Assembly: GCF_001299635.1 (NCBI RefSeq)
Contig: NZ_JRHN01000042.1
Location: forward strand, 1 to 54,955
DNA length: 54,955 bases
Origin: Clostridioides difficile
GTDB taxonomy: Bacteria > Bacillota > Clostridia > Peptostreptococcales > Peptostreptococcaceae
Direction of reading: 5' to 3'
Position numbers and translations under genes: made by a program. Position 1 is the stretch's first letter, and each line of letters starts with the position of its first letter. Below are positions 1-7,970 of this stretch, in pieces. Under the pieces are notes generated by a model. It was not told the DNA's origin. It saw nothing but the letters and a program-made list of their open reading frames with translations, and did no database searches.

Positions 1-63
1 AATATAAAGAGCAGCAACTAAAATTAGCAACTGCTCAGGTATGAAACTTATTAAATTATCCAT
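1..63 (-). CDS. Phage holin, N-terminal part (cut by window edge)
   Basis: The first 21 codons are visible (MDNLISFIPEQLLILVAALY...). They show a short polar head followed by a hydrophobic stretch that would start a transmembrane helix, as in small holins of C. difficile phages. A GGAGGA ribosome-binding site lies just upstream (about 70-76 on the plus strand). It follows the XhlA-like gene, the usual lysis-module order. The endolysin would lie beyond the left edge. The family call rests on the first residues and on context. Confidence 0.7.
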   Translation of the reverse strand, partial: MDNLISFIPEQLLILVAALYI

Positions 64-78
64 ATATTTTCCTCCTAA

Positions 79-309
79 TTAAAATAGACCTCTCTGTATT
101 GCAAATATAAAGAATCCTACAAGTGTTGTAATCATTGTTCCAATTAGCCATTTAAGCATACTTGTGAGTGAGTTTAAATTCTCACATAGTGCCTTTAACT
201 CTGCCTTAGATTCTATATTTGCTACTTTTAATTCATCTATTTCATCATTATGTTTATTTATTGTTACCTCATGTCGTTTCAAATTGTCTTTGAAAAGTTC
301 TTCATTCAT
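79..309 (-). CDS. XhlA-like hemolysin/holin-associated membrane protein
   Basis: 76 aa. Residues 1-50 are charged and coiled-coil-like (MNEELFKDNLKRHEVTINKH...). Residues about 53-71 form one transmembrane helix (WLIGTMITTLVGFFIFAI), followed by a short basic tail. This is the layout of the XhlA family, which works with the holin in host lysis in PBSX-type phages. It directly precedes the holin. Confidence 0.8.
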   Translation of the reverse strand: MNEELFKDNLKRHEVTINKHNDEIDELKVANIESKAELKALCENLNSLTSMLKWLIGTMITTLVGFFIFAIQRGLF

Positions 310-333
310 GAAAACCTCCTAATTAATTGAAAT

Positions 334-364
334 AAAAAAAAGAACCTTCTATACTGTCGGTTCT
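334..364 (-). terminator. Intrinsic terminator overlapping the end of the 56-aa gene
   Basis: On the minus strand AGAACC and GGTTCT form a 6-bp stem followed by a run of T residues (plus-strand A run 334-341). The upstream arm lies inside the last codons of the 349-519 gene, so it would end or attenuate the tail transcript before the lysis genes. Confidence 0.6.
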
Positions 365-519
365 ACTGGTGTTTCTTCTTTATTTAATAAACCTGTTAAC
401 TCTAAATATTGTTCCTCTGTAATCCTGTTTACTGCATAGAATACATCCATTTTATGTTGTAAATCCTCTTTGGTACTATAGTTCTTTTGTTCTATCATTA
501 ATTTTAATAAGTTATACAT
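349..519 (-). CDS. Small XkdX-like phage protein
   Basis: 56 aa, starting MYNLLKLMIEQKNYSTKEDL and ending EETPVEPTV. AGGAGG lies 7 nt before the ATG. Its size, the pattern of a mid-protein ITEEQYLELT helix, and its place between tail-fibre genes and lysis genes are those of XkdX-like proteins. No function is known; the family call is tentative. Confidence 0.6.
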   Translation of the reverse strand: MYNLLKLMIEQKNYSTKEDLQHKMDVFYAVNRITEEQYLELTGLLNKEETPVEPTV

Positions 520-530
520 ATTAATTCCTC

Positions 531-878
531 CTAGATATTATTATTTAATTTCATATTTACTACTTCAAATGCTGTGTTTACTATCTCACTATCTCTATTT
601 TTATTTTCTTCTTTTAACATACTTAGTTCTTCTTCTAATGCTTTTAATCTCTTTTGTTCATCTGTTAAAATGACTGGTATATCTTTTAAAATTGGTTCTT
701 TTGTAACTGGATTTATTGACTCTATATATTGTTTTGTATAATCTATACTTCCATATTCAACATCTAAGCAATGTAGTTCTGTTATTACATCATGTTCTAA
801 TATATCTCCTGTTGCTTCACCTGTTTGAAATATTATTTTCCCGTCTTGGTTATATATAACTCTATTTCCTCTTTCCAT
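531..878 (-). CDS. Phage protein of unknown function, tail-fibre region
   Basis: 115 aa. The N-terminal part is beta-rich and acidic. A C-terminal coiled coil is predicted from about residue 75 (TDEQKRLKALEEELSMLKEE). It lies between the tail-fibre gene and the XkdX-like gene. Small proteins with a similar coiled-coil end occur here in C. difficile myophages. They may be fibre chaperones or accessories, but the sequence does not show which. Confidence 0.6.
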   Translation of the reverse strand: MERGNRVIYNQDGKIIFQTGEATGDILEHDVITELHCLDVEYGSIDYTKQYIESINPVTKEPILKDIPVILTDEQKRLKALEEELSMLKEENKNRDSEIVNTAFEVVNMKLNNNI

Positions 879-892
879 TTTTATTACCTCCT

Positions 893-2287
893 TTATACTC
901 TAACAGCTATCCATTCAACATTGCTTGTAGTTTGAGAATAGTCACCTGTTAATTTATACGTAAATCCACTGTCATTAAGTGGAATCACAAATGTTCCTCC
1001 TGTTTTAGATTGATAAATTGTTCCGCCAGCAGTAGTGATATATTCAGAATAAACATCTACATAGTATTTACTCCTGTCACTTACATTGATATAACGAATA
1101 ATTAAAAAATTAGGAGTAAAATTTAAAGAAACATTTAAACTTGCATAACTATTAAAAGAATTACATTTACCTTTTGCAAATTTAGCACGTTTAGAAATCT
1201 CTGTATTCAACTGACTTATAGTGTTGTTTTTCTGTGTTAATTGATTTTGCAACTCCTGCACACTAGCGTCTGAACTGTCAAAAGAAGTTTTAATCTTCTC
1301 TGACAATTCCACTAAGGTATTATTTAAACTTGCTTCTATATTCTTTAATGCTAAAGTATTTATAATACTTGTTTTCCCATTCTTAAACCCTTCTCCAATC
1401 TCTACTAACTTATTTGATATATCTTGTAAAGTTGAATCAGTTTGAAGTGGCATTATTTCTTTACTGATACTCAAAACCTTCTCAGCAGTTGCATTCTCTG
1501 TGTCTGTAGCTACTATTTTAAGTGTGTGTATTGCATTGTCTGTAAGTTCATAGTTTATTGTTTTTTCTGTTGTTAAATCTGTAGTAAATGTATCTTTTAA
1601 TACATCATCAATGAACCATTCTATTTTACTTAAATTATTATCTGTGTCTATTGCTGTAAATATTGCAGTAGTTGAATTATAAGAGGATATATTTAATTTT
1701 GGTTTAGTATTGCCTTTTGTGAATGTAACAGTTTTATCTAAAAATTTACCTCCTTGATAAGTACTAAGTTCTATAGTTATGTTATTTTTAGAATTAAAAC
1801 TTAAAGTTGATAAGTGTTCATCTGTAAGACTTAAAGTATAGTTACCATCAAGAGCATAGTTTTTTTTAGATATCACAACATCATTTAATTTTTCAGTTAC
1901 ATCAAATTTTACACTTGTGTTACTATCTGGAATTCTATAACTTATATTACAAGAATCACTAATAACTCCTAAATCTTCATTTATAATAATATTAGGGTCT
2001 GGTATAAGTTCAAGAGTAATAACTTGTTTCATACCACTACTACTAGTTATCATACTTCCACCAGATATAAAATAAACACGAGTTGCAGTTTTTTCTCGCT
2101 TAGTGCTTGTAGGAACTGTTATAATTTTGTAACTGCTTAAATCAAACTCACCATAATAAGTTGTTTCATACATACTACCTTCGTCAGAAACATAAGGGCA
2201 AGGGGAAAGAAAAACATCTCGTTCTGAATAATAACCTCTTCTTTTTTTAACAGTTCTATTACATATATACGTTGGTGCTGGAGGCAT
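893..2287 (-). CDS. Tail fibre / receptor-binding protein with Ig-like modules
   Basis: 464 aa. The N-terminus has a compact beta-rich domain. Residues about 100-280 contain Ig/fibronectin-like repeats (KIEWFIDDVLKDTF, HTLKIVATDTENATAEKV). A coiled-coil segment follows (about 285-370, LQNQLTQKNNTISQLNTEIS), then a beta-rich tip (residues about 375-464) rich in Y, S and T. This is a typical layout for a trimeric fibre with a C-terminal receptor-binding head. The downstream position after the P2 gpH-like protein agrees. Start ATG at 2287 has GAAAGGA upstream. Confidence 0.7.
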   Translation of the reverse strand: MPPAPTYICNRTVKKRRGYYSERDVFLSPCPYVSDEGSMYETTYYGEFDLSSYKIITVPTSTKREKTATRVYFISGGSMITSSSGMKQVITLELIPDPNIIINEDLGVISDSCNISYRIPDSNTSVKFDVTEKLNDVVISKKNYALDGNYTLSLTDEHLSTLSFNSKNNITIELSTYQGGKFLDKTVTFTKGNTKPKLNISSYNSTTAIFTAIDTDNNLSKIEWFIDDVLKDTFTTDLTTEKTINYELTDNAIHTLKIVATDTENATAEKVLSISKEIMPLQTDSTLQDISNKLVEIGEGFKNGKTSIINTLALKNIEASLNNTLVELSEKIKTSFDSSDASVQELQNQLTQKNNTISQLNTEISKRAKFAKGKCNSFNSYASLNVSLNFTPNFLIIRYINVSDRSKYYVDVYSEYITTAGGTIYQSKTGGTFVIPLNDSGFTYKLTGDYSQTTSNVEWIAVRV

Positions 2288-2303
2288 TTAATCACATTCC
2301 TTT

Positions 2304-3107
2304 CTACATTGGTATTAAATTATTATTTATCGTTGATATAATACTACTTCTATTCCCTTTTACTTCTTGCATCACTTCTTTTAAAGCTCCTTCAACATTA
2401 TCACTTTCAAATAAGTTATTTGTATCTTTTATACTTGTTTTCTCTGCTGTTGTTTCTATACTATCTACACTAGTTTTTACCTCATTTAATGCACTAACTA
2501 TATTTGTTTTATCTGTTGTTTCAAGTAGTGTTGTATCTCCTATTTTAGTGTTAATCTCTGTCTTAGTAGTTTCTAAATTGCTTGTTAACTCTGTTTTAGT
2601 TGTATCTATTTTAGTGTCTAACTTATTGATATTTGTTAATATTTTTTCTTCATCTTTTTTAGTTAAAAATATCGCAGTTGGGTCAACAACTAAGGTCACT
2701 TTCTCTACATTAGATACCTCTATAATAAATTTTAAATACAAATCTTTCATAGCTCCATTGCCAATTTTTGGCTTATATGTTTCAGGACTTTTACAAATTG
2801 CAATCATATCGCCTTCGCTATCTATAAGAGCCATTTCTCTAACTGTAAATCCACCTATTGAACCAGGTACACATGCTGTTGCAATAATCCAATTAGGATT
2901 ATTTTCATCCTTGTCAAACGCATTTATATTACCTTCCCAAACTTTATTTTTTAATGCTGTTTGGTCTTCTGTTGGATTGTAATATCTTCCTCCTCCATCA
3001 CCTGCTTGAATCTTCTCTAGTACTACTGATTTACCTAGCATTCCTGCATTAGCAATCTTAGCTTTACCTATATTTGTAAGTATAGTGTAAAATTGTTCAT
3101 CAGCCAT
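2304..3107 (-). CDS. Tail fibre protein, P2 gpH N-terminal type
   Basis: 267 aa. The N-terminus (MADEQFYTILTNIGKAKIAN... with FTVREMALID) matches the phage tail-collar/fibre N-terminal family that attaches fibres to the baseplate. Residues about 150-267 are a long coiled coil (LDTKIDTTKTELTSNLETTK). The start overlaps the end of the YmfQ-like gene by 8 bp, indicating translational coupling. The distal receptor-binding part is probably supplied by the next gene (893-2287). Confidence 0.85.
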   Translation of the reverse strand: MADEQFYTILTNIGKAKIANAGMLGKSVVLEKIQAGDGGGRYYNPTEDQTALKNKVWEGNINAFDKDENNPNWIIATACVPGSIGGFTVREMALIDSEGDMIAICKSPETYKPKIGNGAMKDLYLKFIIEVSNVEKVTLVVDPTAIFLTKKDEEKILTNINKLDTKIDTTKTELTSNLETTKTEINTKIGDTTLLETTDKTNIVSALNEVKTSVDSIETTAEKTSIKDTNNLFESDNVEGALKEVMQEVKGNRSSIISTINNNLIPM

Positions 3108-3747
3108 TTATACCACCTCCTTTTGGATATACTGTCAATATTTCTGAACTCATGTTATGAGCTAATGCAAACTTAGCTTTAATATTAGCTTTTACTTCTT
3201 TACTTGAATAAGGATATACGGTTATTTCTTCACTCATAATTGTTGTTTGTGCAAAATAAGTTTTACTTTTTAATAAAGATACTAACTTATAACTTACAGA
3301 TAAATGAGAAGGTTTTATAACATTTACTCTCTTATATAAATCTTCTAAATCTCTAGGGAAACCTTGAGTACTAGTTAATTCAACACTAAAAGTATATGGA
3401 AATATGTTTTCATTTATTTTTATATTTGCACCTGTATAAGATTGAAGTATCATAGACATTCTTTTAGGTGTCATAATATATTTGCTTTGGAGCTTAGCAA
3501 TGACTTTTCTTCTCCTAGCTTCTATATCTTCATCTAAGTTAGTAGATAAACCTACTCTATTTTCCCAAAAACTCAATCCCCACGTTGCAGTCTGAGGAAA
3601 TAACTGTAATTCTATCTCTTTATTTAATAACTCTAGATTATCAAATTCGTTTCCTATAGCTTCATATATAGAGTTCATAATTAAACTTTGCTCATATATC
3701 GGTGACAATGTAAGAAGCATTTCTCTACCTTTTTTAGAAGCTATCAT
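3100..3747 (-). CDS. Baseplate wedge protein, YmfQ/DUF2313 (P2 gpI-like)
   Basis: 215 aa. It contains FWENRVGLSTNLDEDIEARRRKV and the IMTPKRM segment typical of the YmfQ family of PBSX-like phages, the counterpart of P2 gpI at the baseplate edge. It overlaps the baseplate J gene upstream by 4 bp (start 3747, upstream stop 3744) and the fibre gene downstream by 8 bp, so the three are co-translated. Confidence 0.85.
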   Translation of the reverse strand: MIASKKGREMLLTLSPIYEQSLIMNSIYEAIGNEFDNLELLNKEIELQLFPQTATWGLSFWENRVGLSTNLDEDIEARRRKVIAKLQSKYIMTPKRMSMILQSYTGANIKINENIFPYTFSVELTSTQGFPRDLEDLYKRVNVIKPSHLSVSYKLVSLLKSKTYFAQTTIMSEEITVYPYSSKEVKANIKAKFALAHNMSSEILTVYPKGGGING

Positions 3748-4880
3748 CCAACCACCTCGTTAACTATTTCCCCTACTCCGACCACTTGGTCCTGCAATTT
3801 TATATTTTCTTTTACATCATTTATAGTAAGATTAGAAAAGTCCTGTATGCCTTCGTCTGTCAACATCATAGAGCCTACTATTGCTTGTATAGCATTGTAT
3901 GAGACCGTTCCACCTAAATCAATCTTGTCTAAATATTTGTCTATCTTAGCTTTTAGATTGTTTAATACTGTTTCTTCACTAAAACTGTTACTAAATATAA
4001 AACTAGCTTTTACATTAATAAGTAGTGTTTTGGGTGTTACAACTGTTACTAAAGCCCCGATAGGAGCTTTCCCGTCTCTATTTTCTCCTTCTGATACATT
4101 TAATGGATATATATATTCTTGAACTTTATCTATTAATTCTTGTGTTGCTGCTTTTCTATTTTTATCTAGTATTAATACTTTTACTGTTCCTGCTCCATTC
4201 CATTCGGAAACTACATAAGCATATCCAACTCCATCAACTTCTTTAGCCCATCTTATATAATCTGAACTAGCTCCACTAAGTTTGTCTTCTTGCTCTGCTA
4301 CAAGAACTCTTTCTCTAAAATGTTCTTCGTCTTCTATATCTGTTCCACCTTTGAAATCTTCTTTATTATTAACAGATTTAATCCCATTAATAGAGCCTAA
4401 TAGAACAGATATACTACCTTTAGATACATTTCCTATAGTTCCTGTAATCCTGCATTCTGCTTTAATATCTACTATTTCATTTTCTTCTATAATTTTAGTT
4501 TCAAGAAGCTCAAACTCTATGCTTTGTTTTTCATCAGTTGCAACAGTAGTTACTACAGTCCCTTTTGCAATGATAGTTCCTTGTACACCTGTAAATGTAA
4601 CCATGCCAACCGATTTAGTTGGTTGATTTTTAAATACTCCTTTACATTCACCAAGCCACTCTAAATAAGTTCCATAAGATGTCTGAGGAAATGCAATCTT
4701 TAAATTATTTTGTAATCCTAATTGTTTTAACTGTGTGATTTCTTCTGCTGTAGGTCTCGTTGCATCATAAATAAAGTCCCCTTCTAGTGTGCTCACATCT
4801 TGAAAGTTACTTAACATCCTTTCGTGTATTACTTCTTCATCTTCCGTTAAAAATACTGGTATAGGTAGTTCTCTTTCCAT
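3744..4880 (-). CDS. xkdT: Baseplate J family protein (XkdT/P2 gpJ)
   Basis: 378 aa, close to the usual length. Diagnostic segments are FKGGTDIEDEEHFRERVL, SGASSDYIRWAKEVDGVGYAYVV and VTPKTLLINVKASF. It forms the wedge ring of the contractile-tail baseplate. Start ATG has AGGTGATTAT before it. It lies 8 bp downstream of the XkdS gene. Confidence 0.92.
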   Translation of the reverse strand: MERELPIPVFLTEDEEVIHERMLSNFQDVSTLEGDFIYDATRPTAEEITQLKQLGLQNNLKIAFPQTSYGTYLEWLGECKGVFKNQPTKSVGMVTFTGVQGTIIAKGTVVTTVATDEKQSIEFELLETKIIEENEIVDIKAECRITGTIGNVSKGSISVLLGSINGIKSVNNKEDFKGGTDIEDEEHFRERVLVAEQEDKLSGASSDYIRWAKEVDGVGYAYVVSEWNGAGTVKVLILDKNRKAATQELIDKVQEYIYPLNVSEGENRDGKAPIGALVTVVTPKTLLINVKASFIFSNSFSEETVLNNLKAKIDKYLDKIDLGGTVSYNAIQAIVGSMMLTDEGIQDFSNLTINDVKENIKLQDQVVGVGEIVNEVVG

Positions 4881-4888
4881 ATAATCAC

Positions 4889-5347
4889 CTACCTTTTTAT
4901 GTTTCCATCTATAGTTATATTTTCATCATCTATTGTTAGTACATCAAATTCATAATTAACAAGCCTACTATTTTCAAGCCAATTGAACATAAAATTACTC
5001 ACTTCTTTTGTATATGGATGAACTAAAATAGTTTCTTTTATTAACCTAGATATTTCAAGTTCTTTAGCACTTTGAGATAGGTTACTAGCAATTAAGTCTT
5101 TTATTTCACTTCCATATACACTAGAATAAGCTGACCGTTTGTATCTAGGTGTTAATATAGCTTTTTGACACCATTGTTTATATGCCTCTACCTTGTTACA
5201 TCTTTTTAATGTTCCATCTGCATTTTTGACAAATTCACCTTTTATAAAGTCAAATAAAAAAGACCCCTTTAGGTCTAGTTCATTTTCGTTATTATTTTTT
5301 AATTCTACAGTTTCAAAAGTTTCATTCTGCGGAAATAGGTTTGGCAT
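4889..5347 (-). CDS. xkdS: Baseplate protein XkdS-like (DUF2634)
   Basis: 152 aa. It opens MPNLFPQNETFE and carries the YKQWCQKAILTPRYKRSAYSS motif of the DUF2634/XkdS family, related to T4 gp25 baseplate proteins. Its start lies 26 bp inside the end of the XkdR gene and has GGGAGGGT upstream. Confidence 0.88.
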   Translation of the reverse strand: MPNLFPQNETFETVELKNNNENELDLKGSFLFDFIKGEFVKNADGTLKRCNKVEAYKQWCQKAILTPRYKRSAYSSVYGSEIKDLIASNLSQSAKELEISRLIKETILVHPYTKEVSNFMFNWLENSRLVNYEFDVLTIDDENITIDGNIKR

Positions 5348-5687
5348 TTACAACCCTCCCAATTACTACAAATTCAGCCCCCATAATAGCTACTAATACA
5401 TTATCACCTATATCTAGTGGCTTTAATTCTTGCGGAGTTTCTATTTTATGTTTATGTCTATATTCTCCACTTAAAGCCTCATCTGAAAAAGTAAAATAAT
5501 CTTCTTTTAATGTTAAATTCTCTAATACTAAATAGTCCTGTATTTCATCTTTATAACCATTCACCTTAAGACCATTTGTTGTTATTTCTGCAAGTGAGCA
5601 ACCCATTCCAAAGACTCCATCATTAACACTTTTATTCATTTTTTCTTTTAATATTCTAGCAACTCCATTAAATCTAGCATCAGTCAT
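5322..5687 (-). CDS. xkdR: Baseplate spike-associated protein XkdR-like (DUF2577)
   Basis: 121 aa. Features include GVARILKEKMNKS and LKPLDIGDNVLVAIMGAEFVVIGRVV, an OB-fold-like end typical of DUF2577. It sits between XkdQ (5680) and XkdS with overlaps on both sides, the conserved order in PBSX-like phages. Confidence 0.85.
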   Translation of the reverse strand: MTDARFNGVARILKEKMNKSVNDGVFGMGCSLAEITTNGLKVNGYKDEIQDYLVLENLTLKEDYFTFSDEALSGEYRHKHKIETPQELKPLDIGDNVLVAIMGAEFVVIGRVVNAKPISAE

Positions 5688-6642
5688 TGTTATAAAATTT
5701 CCTCCTTATATAATCTAGTGTCCCAACATTTAATTTCATTTTTGGCGTAGAGTCTAATGTATGAGTAACATCTATAACATAGTATTCTTTTCCTTTTAAA
5801 CTTACCTTATCACCCGCTCTTATTCTATTTATATCTACTGCACAATCTACACTTATTGTTTCCTCTCCACTATTGAACATTGCTTCTGCTGCTTTCTTAG
5901 CTTCTTTTGCATTAGTTATCTTTTCATCTTGTTTAATCTTTTGTAGTGTTCCATACTTATCTGAGTCCTTCTTATATGTGCCAATGATAGGTGCTTTTGT
6001 ATTTTCATCTTTACTCTTACCTAGCACTTTTACGGAAGTTACTGCATCATTAAAACTACTTGTAAAGTTTGCATCTTCTAATATACTATCTAATTTATAT
6101 ACATTTGCATTAGTTCCAAGCTTAAATAATTTCAGCTTATTATCCATCCTTACCCTAAATAAGTCTCCACCCTTACTAGCTGTTTCTTTTAAGTCTTTTT
6201 TAATCATATCTAGTATGTTAGTCTTATGTATTACTTTAGCAAGTTTCTTCCCTGTATTAGCTAGATTGTAGTAAGGTATATTCCATTGTTTGCAGTAGTA
6301 CTCAATTCTCTGTGTTGCTGTATTTTCTTTAAAACTATATTGTTCTTCTGATTCTTCCATATAGACTGTTCTTTCTCTGCAAGACAATGTTAGTTTCTTA
6401 CTCTTTTCACTTCTTCTAGTTTCCCATATGACTCCATCAAAGATTGTTTCTTCTTTTTTACTCTCATACGCAATGTCAATTAGAACTATTTTATCACCTT
6501 TTTTAATATTTATATCTTGCAAAGCTTTAGTTTCTATTAAGGATACATCCATTTTATATGCAACTCCATCTATAGCTTCACTTAATGTTATTCCTTCGTT
6601 AAAATTTGCAATATCATATTTTCCATTTAATATTATTTTCAT
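5680..6642 (-). CDS. xkdQ: Baseplate hub protein XkdQ-like (gpD / late-control type)
   Basis: 320 aa. Contains LSCRERTVYMEESEEQYSF and NRIRAGDKVSLKGKEYYVI, the hub fold of the XkdQ/gpD family that sits on the tube tip below the sheath. It overlaps XkdP by 4 bp and XkdR by 8 bp. Confidence 0.88.
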   Translation of the reverse strand: MKIILNGKYDIANFNEGITLSEAIDGVAYKMDVSLIETKALQDINIKKGDKIVLIDIAYESKKEETIFDGVIWETRRSEKSKKLTLSCRERTVYMEESEEQYSFKENTATQRIEYYCKQWNIPYYNLANTGKKLAKVIHKTNILDMIKKDLKETASKGGDLFRVRMDNKLKLFKLGTNANVYKLDSILEDANFTSSFNDAVTSVKVLGKSKDENTKAPIIGTYKKDSDKYGTLQKIKQDEKITNAKEAKKAAEAMFNSGEETISVDCAVDINRIRAGDKVSLKGKEYYVIDVTHTLDSTPKMKLNVGTLDYIRRKFYNND

Positions 6643-7310
6643 TTAGAAGGTATCACCAACTTTTGCCCTTTTTTTATTATATTTGGATTTTTACCAATAA
6701 CTTTTTTATTTTCTGGTATATTATAAATCTCTTTCCACCTTGAACCTTTACCTAGAAATTTCTTTGCAATACTCCATAAAGTGTCTTTAGATGTAACTGT
6801 ATATATTTTAGATTTAGTTTGAGTATTAGGTCTATTATCTTTTAAATCTGTTTTAGTATTACTTTTAGTTTCTTTTTTTAATGTCTCTATCTTCAATTCT
6901 CTGTAAGTTCTAAATGTTATCTCAATGTCTCTATCTTCTTCTCTTCCTGCTGTTTGAGTATTGCTAAAACTAGATATTGTAACTAATCCATTGTAGCCAA
7001 AACCAGTTATAATAAGTCTTAGAGGTTCGGCTTGGTCTACCCATTTTTCAAGCATTGCAACTATTTCAATTGGATTTTTTAACTCACTATATCTACAATA
7101 AGAAGCATCATATAAATTGGGTAAGAATGTCTTGAATGATATTTCTCTTATCTTCTCCCCTTCTTTTTTAATATCAAATTCACCTAAATTCACTATATCT
7201 ACAGTTTCAAATCTTTTTTCTTTCTTTATAGACAAACTATCAAGTGGAGTTACTGGAAAATGGAAATCTATTTTTTCTTTTTCATTTTTTAGATATATGT
7301 CTATTACCAA
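6639..7310 (-). CDS. xkdP: LysM-domain tail protein XkdP-like
   Basis: 223 aa. The N-terminal about 150 aa form the tail-adaptor domain (LEKWVDQAEPLRLIITGFGYNG). Residues 169-222 are a LysM peptidoglycan-binding motif (YTVTSKDTLWSIAKKFLG...NIIKKGQKLVIP). Start is TTG at 7310 with AAGGAAGTG 7 nt upstream. In related phages this gene directly follows the tape-measure gene; here an 8.8-kb accessory block separates them. A 20-codon leader ORF overlaps its start. Confidence 0.88.
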   Translation of the reverse strand: MVIDIYLKNEKEKIDFHFPVTPLDSLSIKKEKRFETVDIVNLGEFDIKKEGEKIREISFKTFLPNLYDASYCRYSELKNPIEIVAMLEKWVDQAEPLRLIITGFGYNGLVTISSFSNTQTAGREEDRDIEITFRTYRELKIETLKKETKSNTKTDLKDNRPNTQTKSKIYTVTSKDTLWSIAKKFLGKGSRWKEIYNIPENKKVIGKNPNIIKKGQKLVIPSK

Positions 7311-7366
7311 GTTATCACTTCCTTTCTAAAATATGTTTGAACATTACACCGCAGTTTTCTTACCAT
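7304..7366 (-). CDS. Possible 20-aa leader peptide overlapping the xkdP start
   Basis: The ORF reads MVRKLRCNVQTYFRKEVITW. AGGAAGTG lies 5-6 nt before its ATG and the stop (7304-7306) overlaps the xkdP start region. That is a layout for translational coupling. No homology is known, so it may be chance. Confidence 0.35.
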   Translation of the reverse strand: MVRKLRCNVQTYFRKEVITW

Positions 7367-7393
7367 ATATTCACTTCCTTTGATTTTTTGTAT

Positions 7394-7422
7394 AAAAAAA
7401 CACCTACATGTTTGTAAGTGCT
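7394..7422 (-). terminator. Intrinsic terminator for toxin mRNA
   Basis: Minus strand: CACTTAC, 6-nt loop, GTAGGTG, then TTTTTTT. The same stem sequence recurs in the trailer terminators of the three CRISPR arrays (7926, 11718, 14466). Confidence 0.75.
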
Positions 7423-7545
7423 TACTGTATTTACAGTTTTACAATTAAATTTATTCATTAATTTAGATTCATCATTATTTTGTATAAAAAATTTCATCTT
7501 TTTATTGACTATAAAAAATATTATAGGTAATATTTTTTCTAATTT

Positions 7546-7555
7546 GTGGTATAAT
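7546..7555 (+). promoter_or_regulatory. Extended -10 promoter of antisense antitoxin RNA
   Basis: TGTGGTATAAT: an extended -10 (TGG before TATAAT at 7550-7555) with no clear -35. Predicted start near 7562. A TTGACT at 7505-7510 is too far away to serve as its -35. Confidence 0.65.
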
Positions 7556-7561
7556 AAAAGC

Positions 7562-7685
7562 AAGAAGAACTACAATCTATTTTGCATTAGAGTGAAGTTC
7601 GTAAATTAGTGTTTCTTTTTGAACTTAAACGAAAAGTTAAGCTCAACGTCTAAGTCACTCTCTTGCACAGAGTGGCTTTTTACTT
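7562..7685 (+). ncRNA. Type I antitoxin RNA (RCd9/RCd10-like)
   Basis: A plus-strand RNA of about 124 nt is bounded by the extended -10 promoter at 7550 and a strong terminator at 7652-7684 (10-bp stem AAGTCACTCT/AGAGTGGCTT then a T-run). It is fully antisense to the 3' half of the 52-aa toxin gene. C. difficile 630 has known type I modules next to CRISPR arrays with the same geometry and RNA size. The ends given are predictions. Confidence 0.75.
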
Positions 7686-7764
7686 TTTTGATTAATTTAC
7701 CAATTACGTAAGCTATTAGAGTAGCTGTTAAGCTAGCTAATACGCCAATCAAAAAATTATCCAT
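7606..7764 (-). CDS. Type I toxin, small membrane protein next to CRISPR array
   Basis: 52 aa: MDNFLIGVLASLTATLIAYV forms one transmembrane helix (residues about 4-24), followed by KLIKKVKSHS and a basic end FKFKKKH. Sequence and layout match the CRISPR-adjacent type I toxins of C. difficile (CD2907.1-like). Such toxins act at the membrane and are silenced by an overlapping antisense RNA, here 7562-7685. GGGAGGTG lies about 8 nt before the ATG and is itself paired in a hairpin (7773-7796 region), so translation may be held off in the long transcript. Confidence 0.88.
   Translation of the reverse strand: MDNFLIGVLASLTATLIAYVIGKLIKKVKSHSVQESDLDVELNFSFKFKKKH
7652..7684 (+). terminator. Terminator of the antitoxin RNA
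   Basis: 10-bp stem (7652-7661 with 7669-7678, one G-U), 7-nt loop, then TTTT A C TTTTTT. Confidence 0.85.
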
Positions 7765-7772
7765 ACATACAC

Positions 7773-7797
7773 ACCTCCCTTCTATACGTTGGGAGGA
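7773..7797 (-). promoter_or_regulatory. Hairpin sequestering the toxin ribosome-binding site
   Basis: On the mRNA, CCTCCC and GGGAGG form a 6-bp GC-rich stem around an 11-nt loop. The second arm is the Shine-Dalgarno of the toxin. This is the anti-Shine-Dalgarno design seen in other type I toxins. Confidence 0.65.
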
Positions 7798-7856
7798 TAA
7801 TCTTTTGTATGAACTCCACTCTATAAATTGTAGATTACATCTTCTTGCTTACAACT

Positions 7857-7862
7857 ATTATA
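7857..7862 (-). promoter_or_regulatory. Toxin promoter -10 (TGC TATAAT)
   Basis: Minus strand TGCTATAAT, an extended -10. Start would be near 7850, giving a 5' UTR of about 85 nt that includes the hairpin over the ribosome-binding site. Confidence 0.65.
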
Positions 7863-7925
7863 GCACATAATTATTACATATTTTTCCTATTTATTACTTT
7901 TTTCATTATCATCACATCCTTTCAA

Positions 7926-7956
7926 TAAAAAAACACCTACTATTTAAGTAAGTGTT
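7926..7956 (-). terminator. Trailer terminator of CRISPR array 1
   Basis: AACACTTACT / AGTAGGTGTT stem (10 bp with one G-U) and T-run on the minus strand, 15 bp beyond the last repeat. Confidence 0.8.
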
Positions 7957-7970
7957 CTTTGATATTTTTA

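Noticed and set aside
2272-2982. Plus-strand ORF of 236 aa opposite the fibre gene
   Set aside because: Low-complexity shadow of the minus-strand coiled-coil coding sequence; no ribosome-binding site.
7505-7555. TTGACT at 7505 as -35 of the antitoxin promoter
   Set aside because: It is 39 bp from the -10, too far for a sigma-A promoter.
7360-7609. 67-aa minus and 63-aa plus ORFs near the toxin locus
   Set aside because: They overlap the terminator and promoter elements of the toxin-antitoxin locus and lack ribosome-binding sites.
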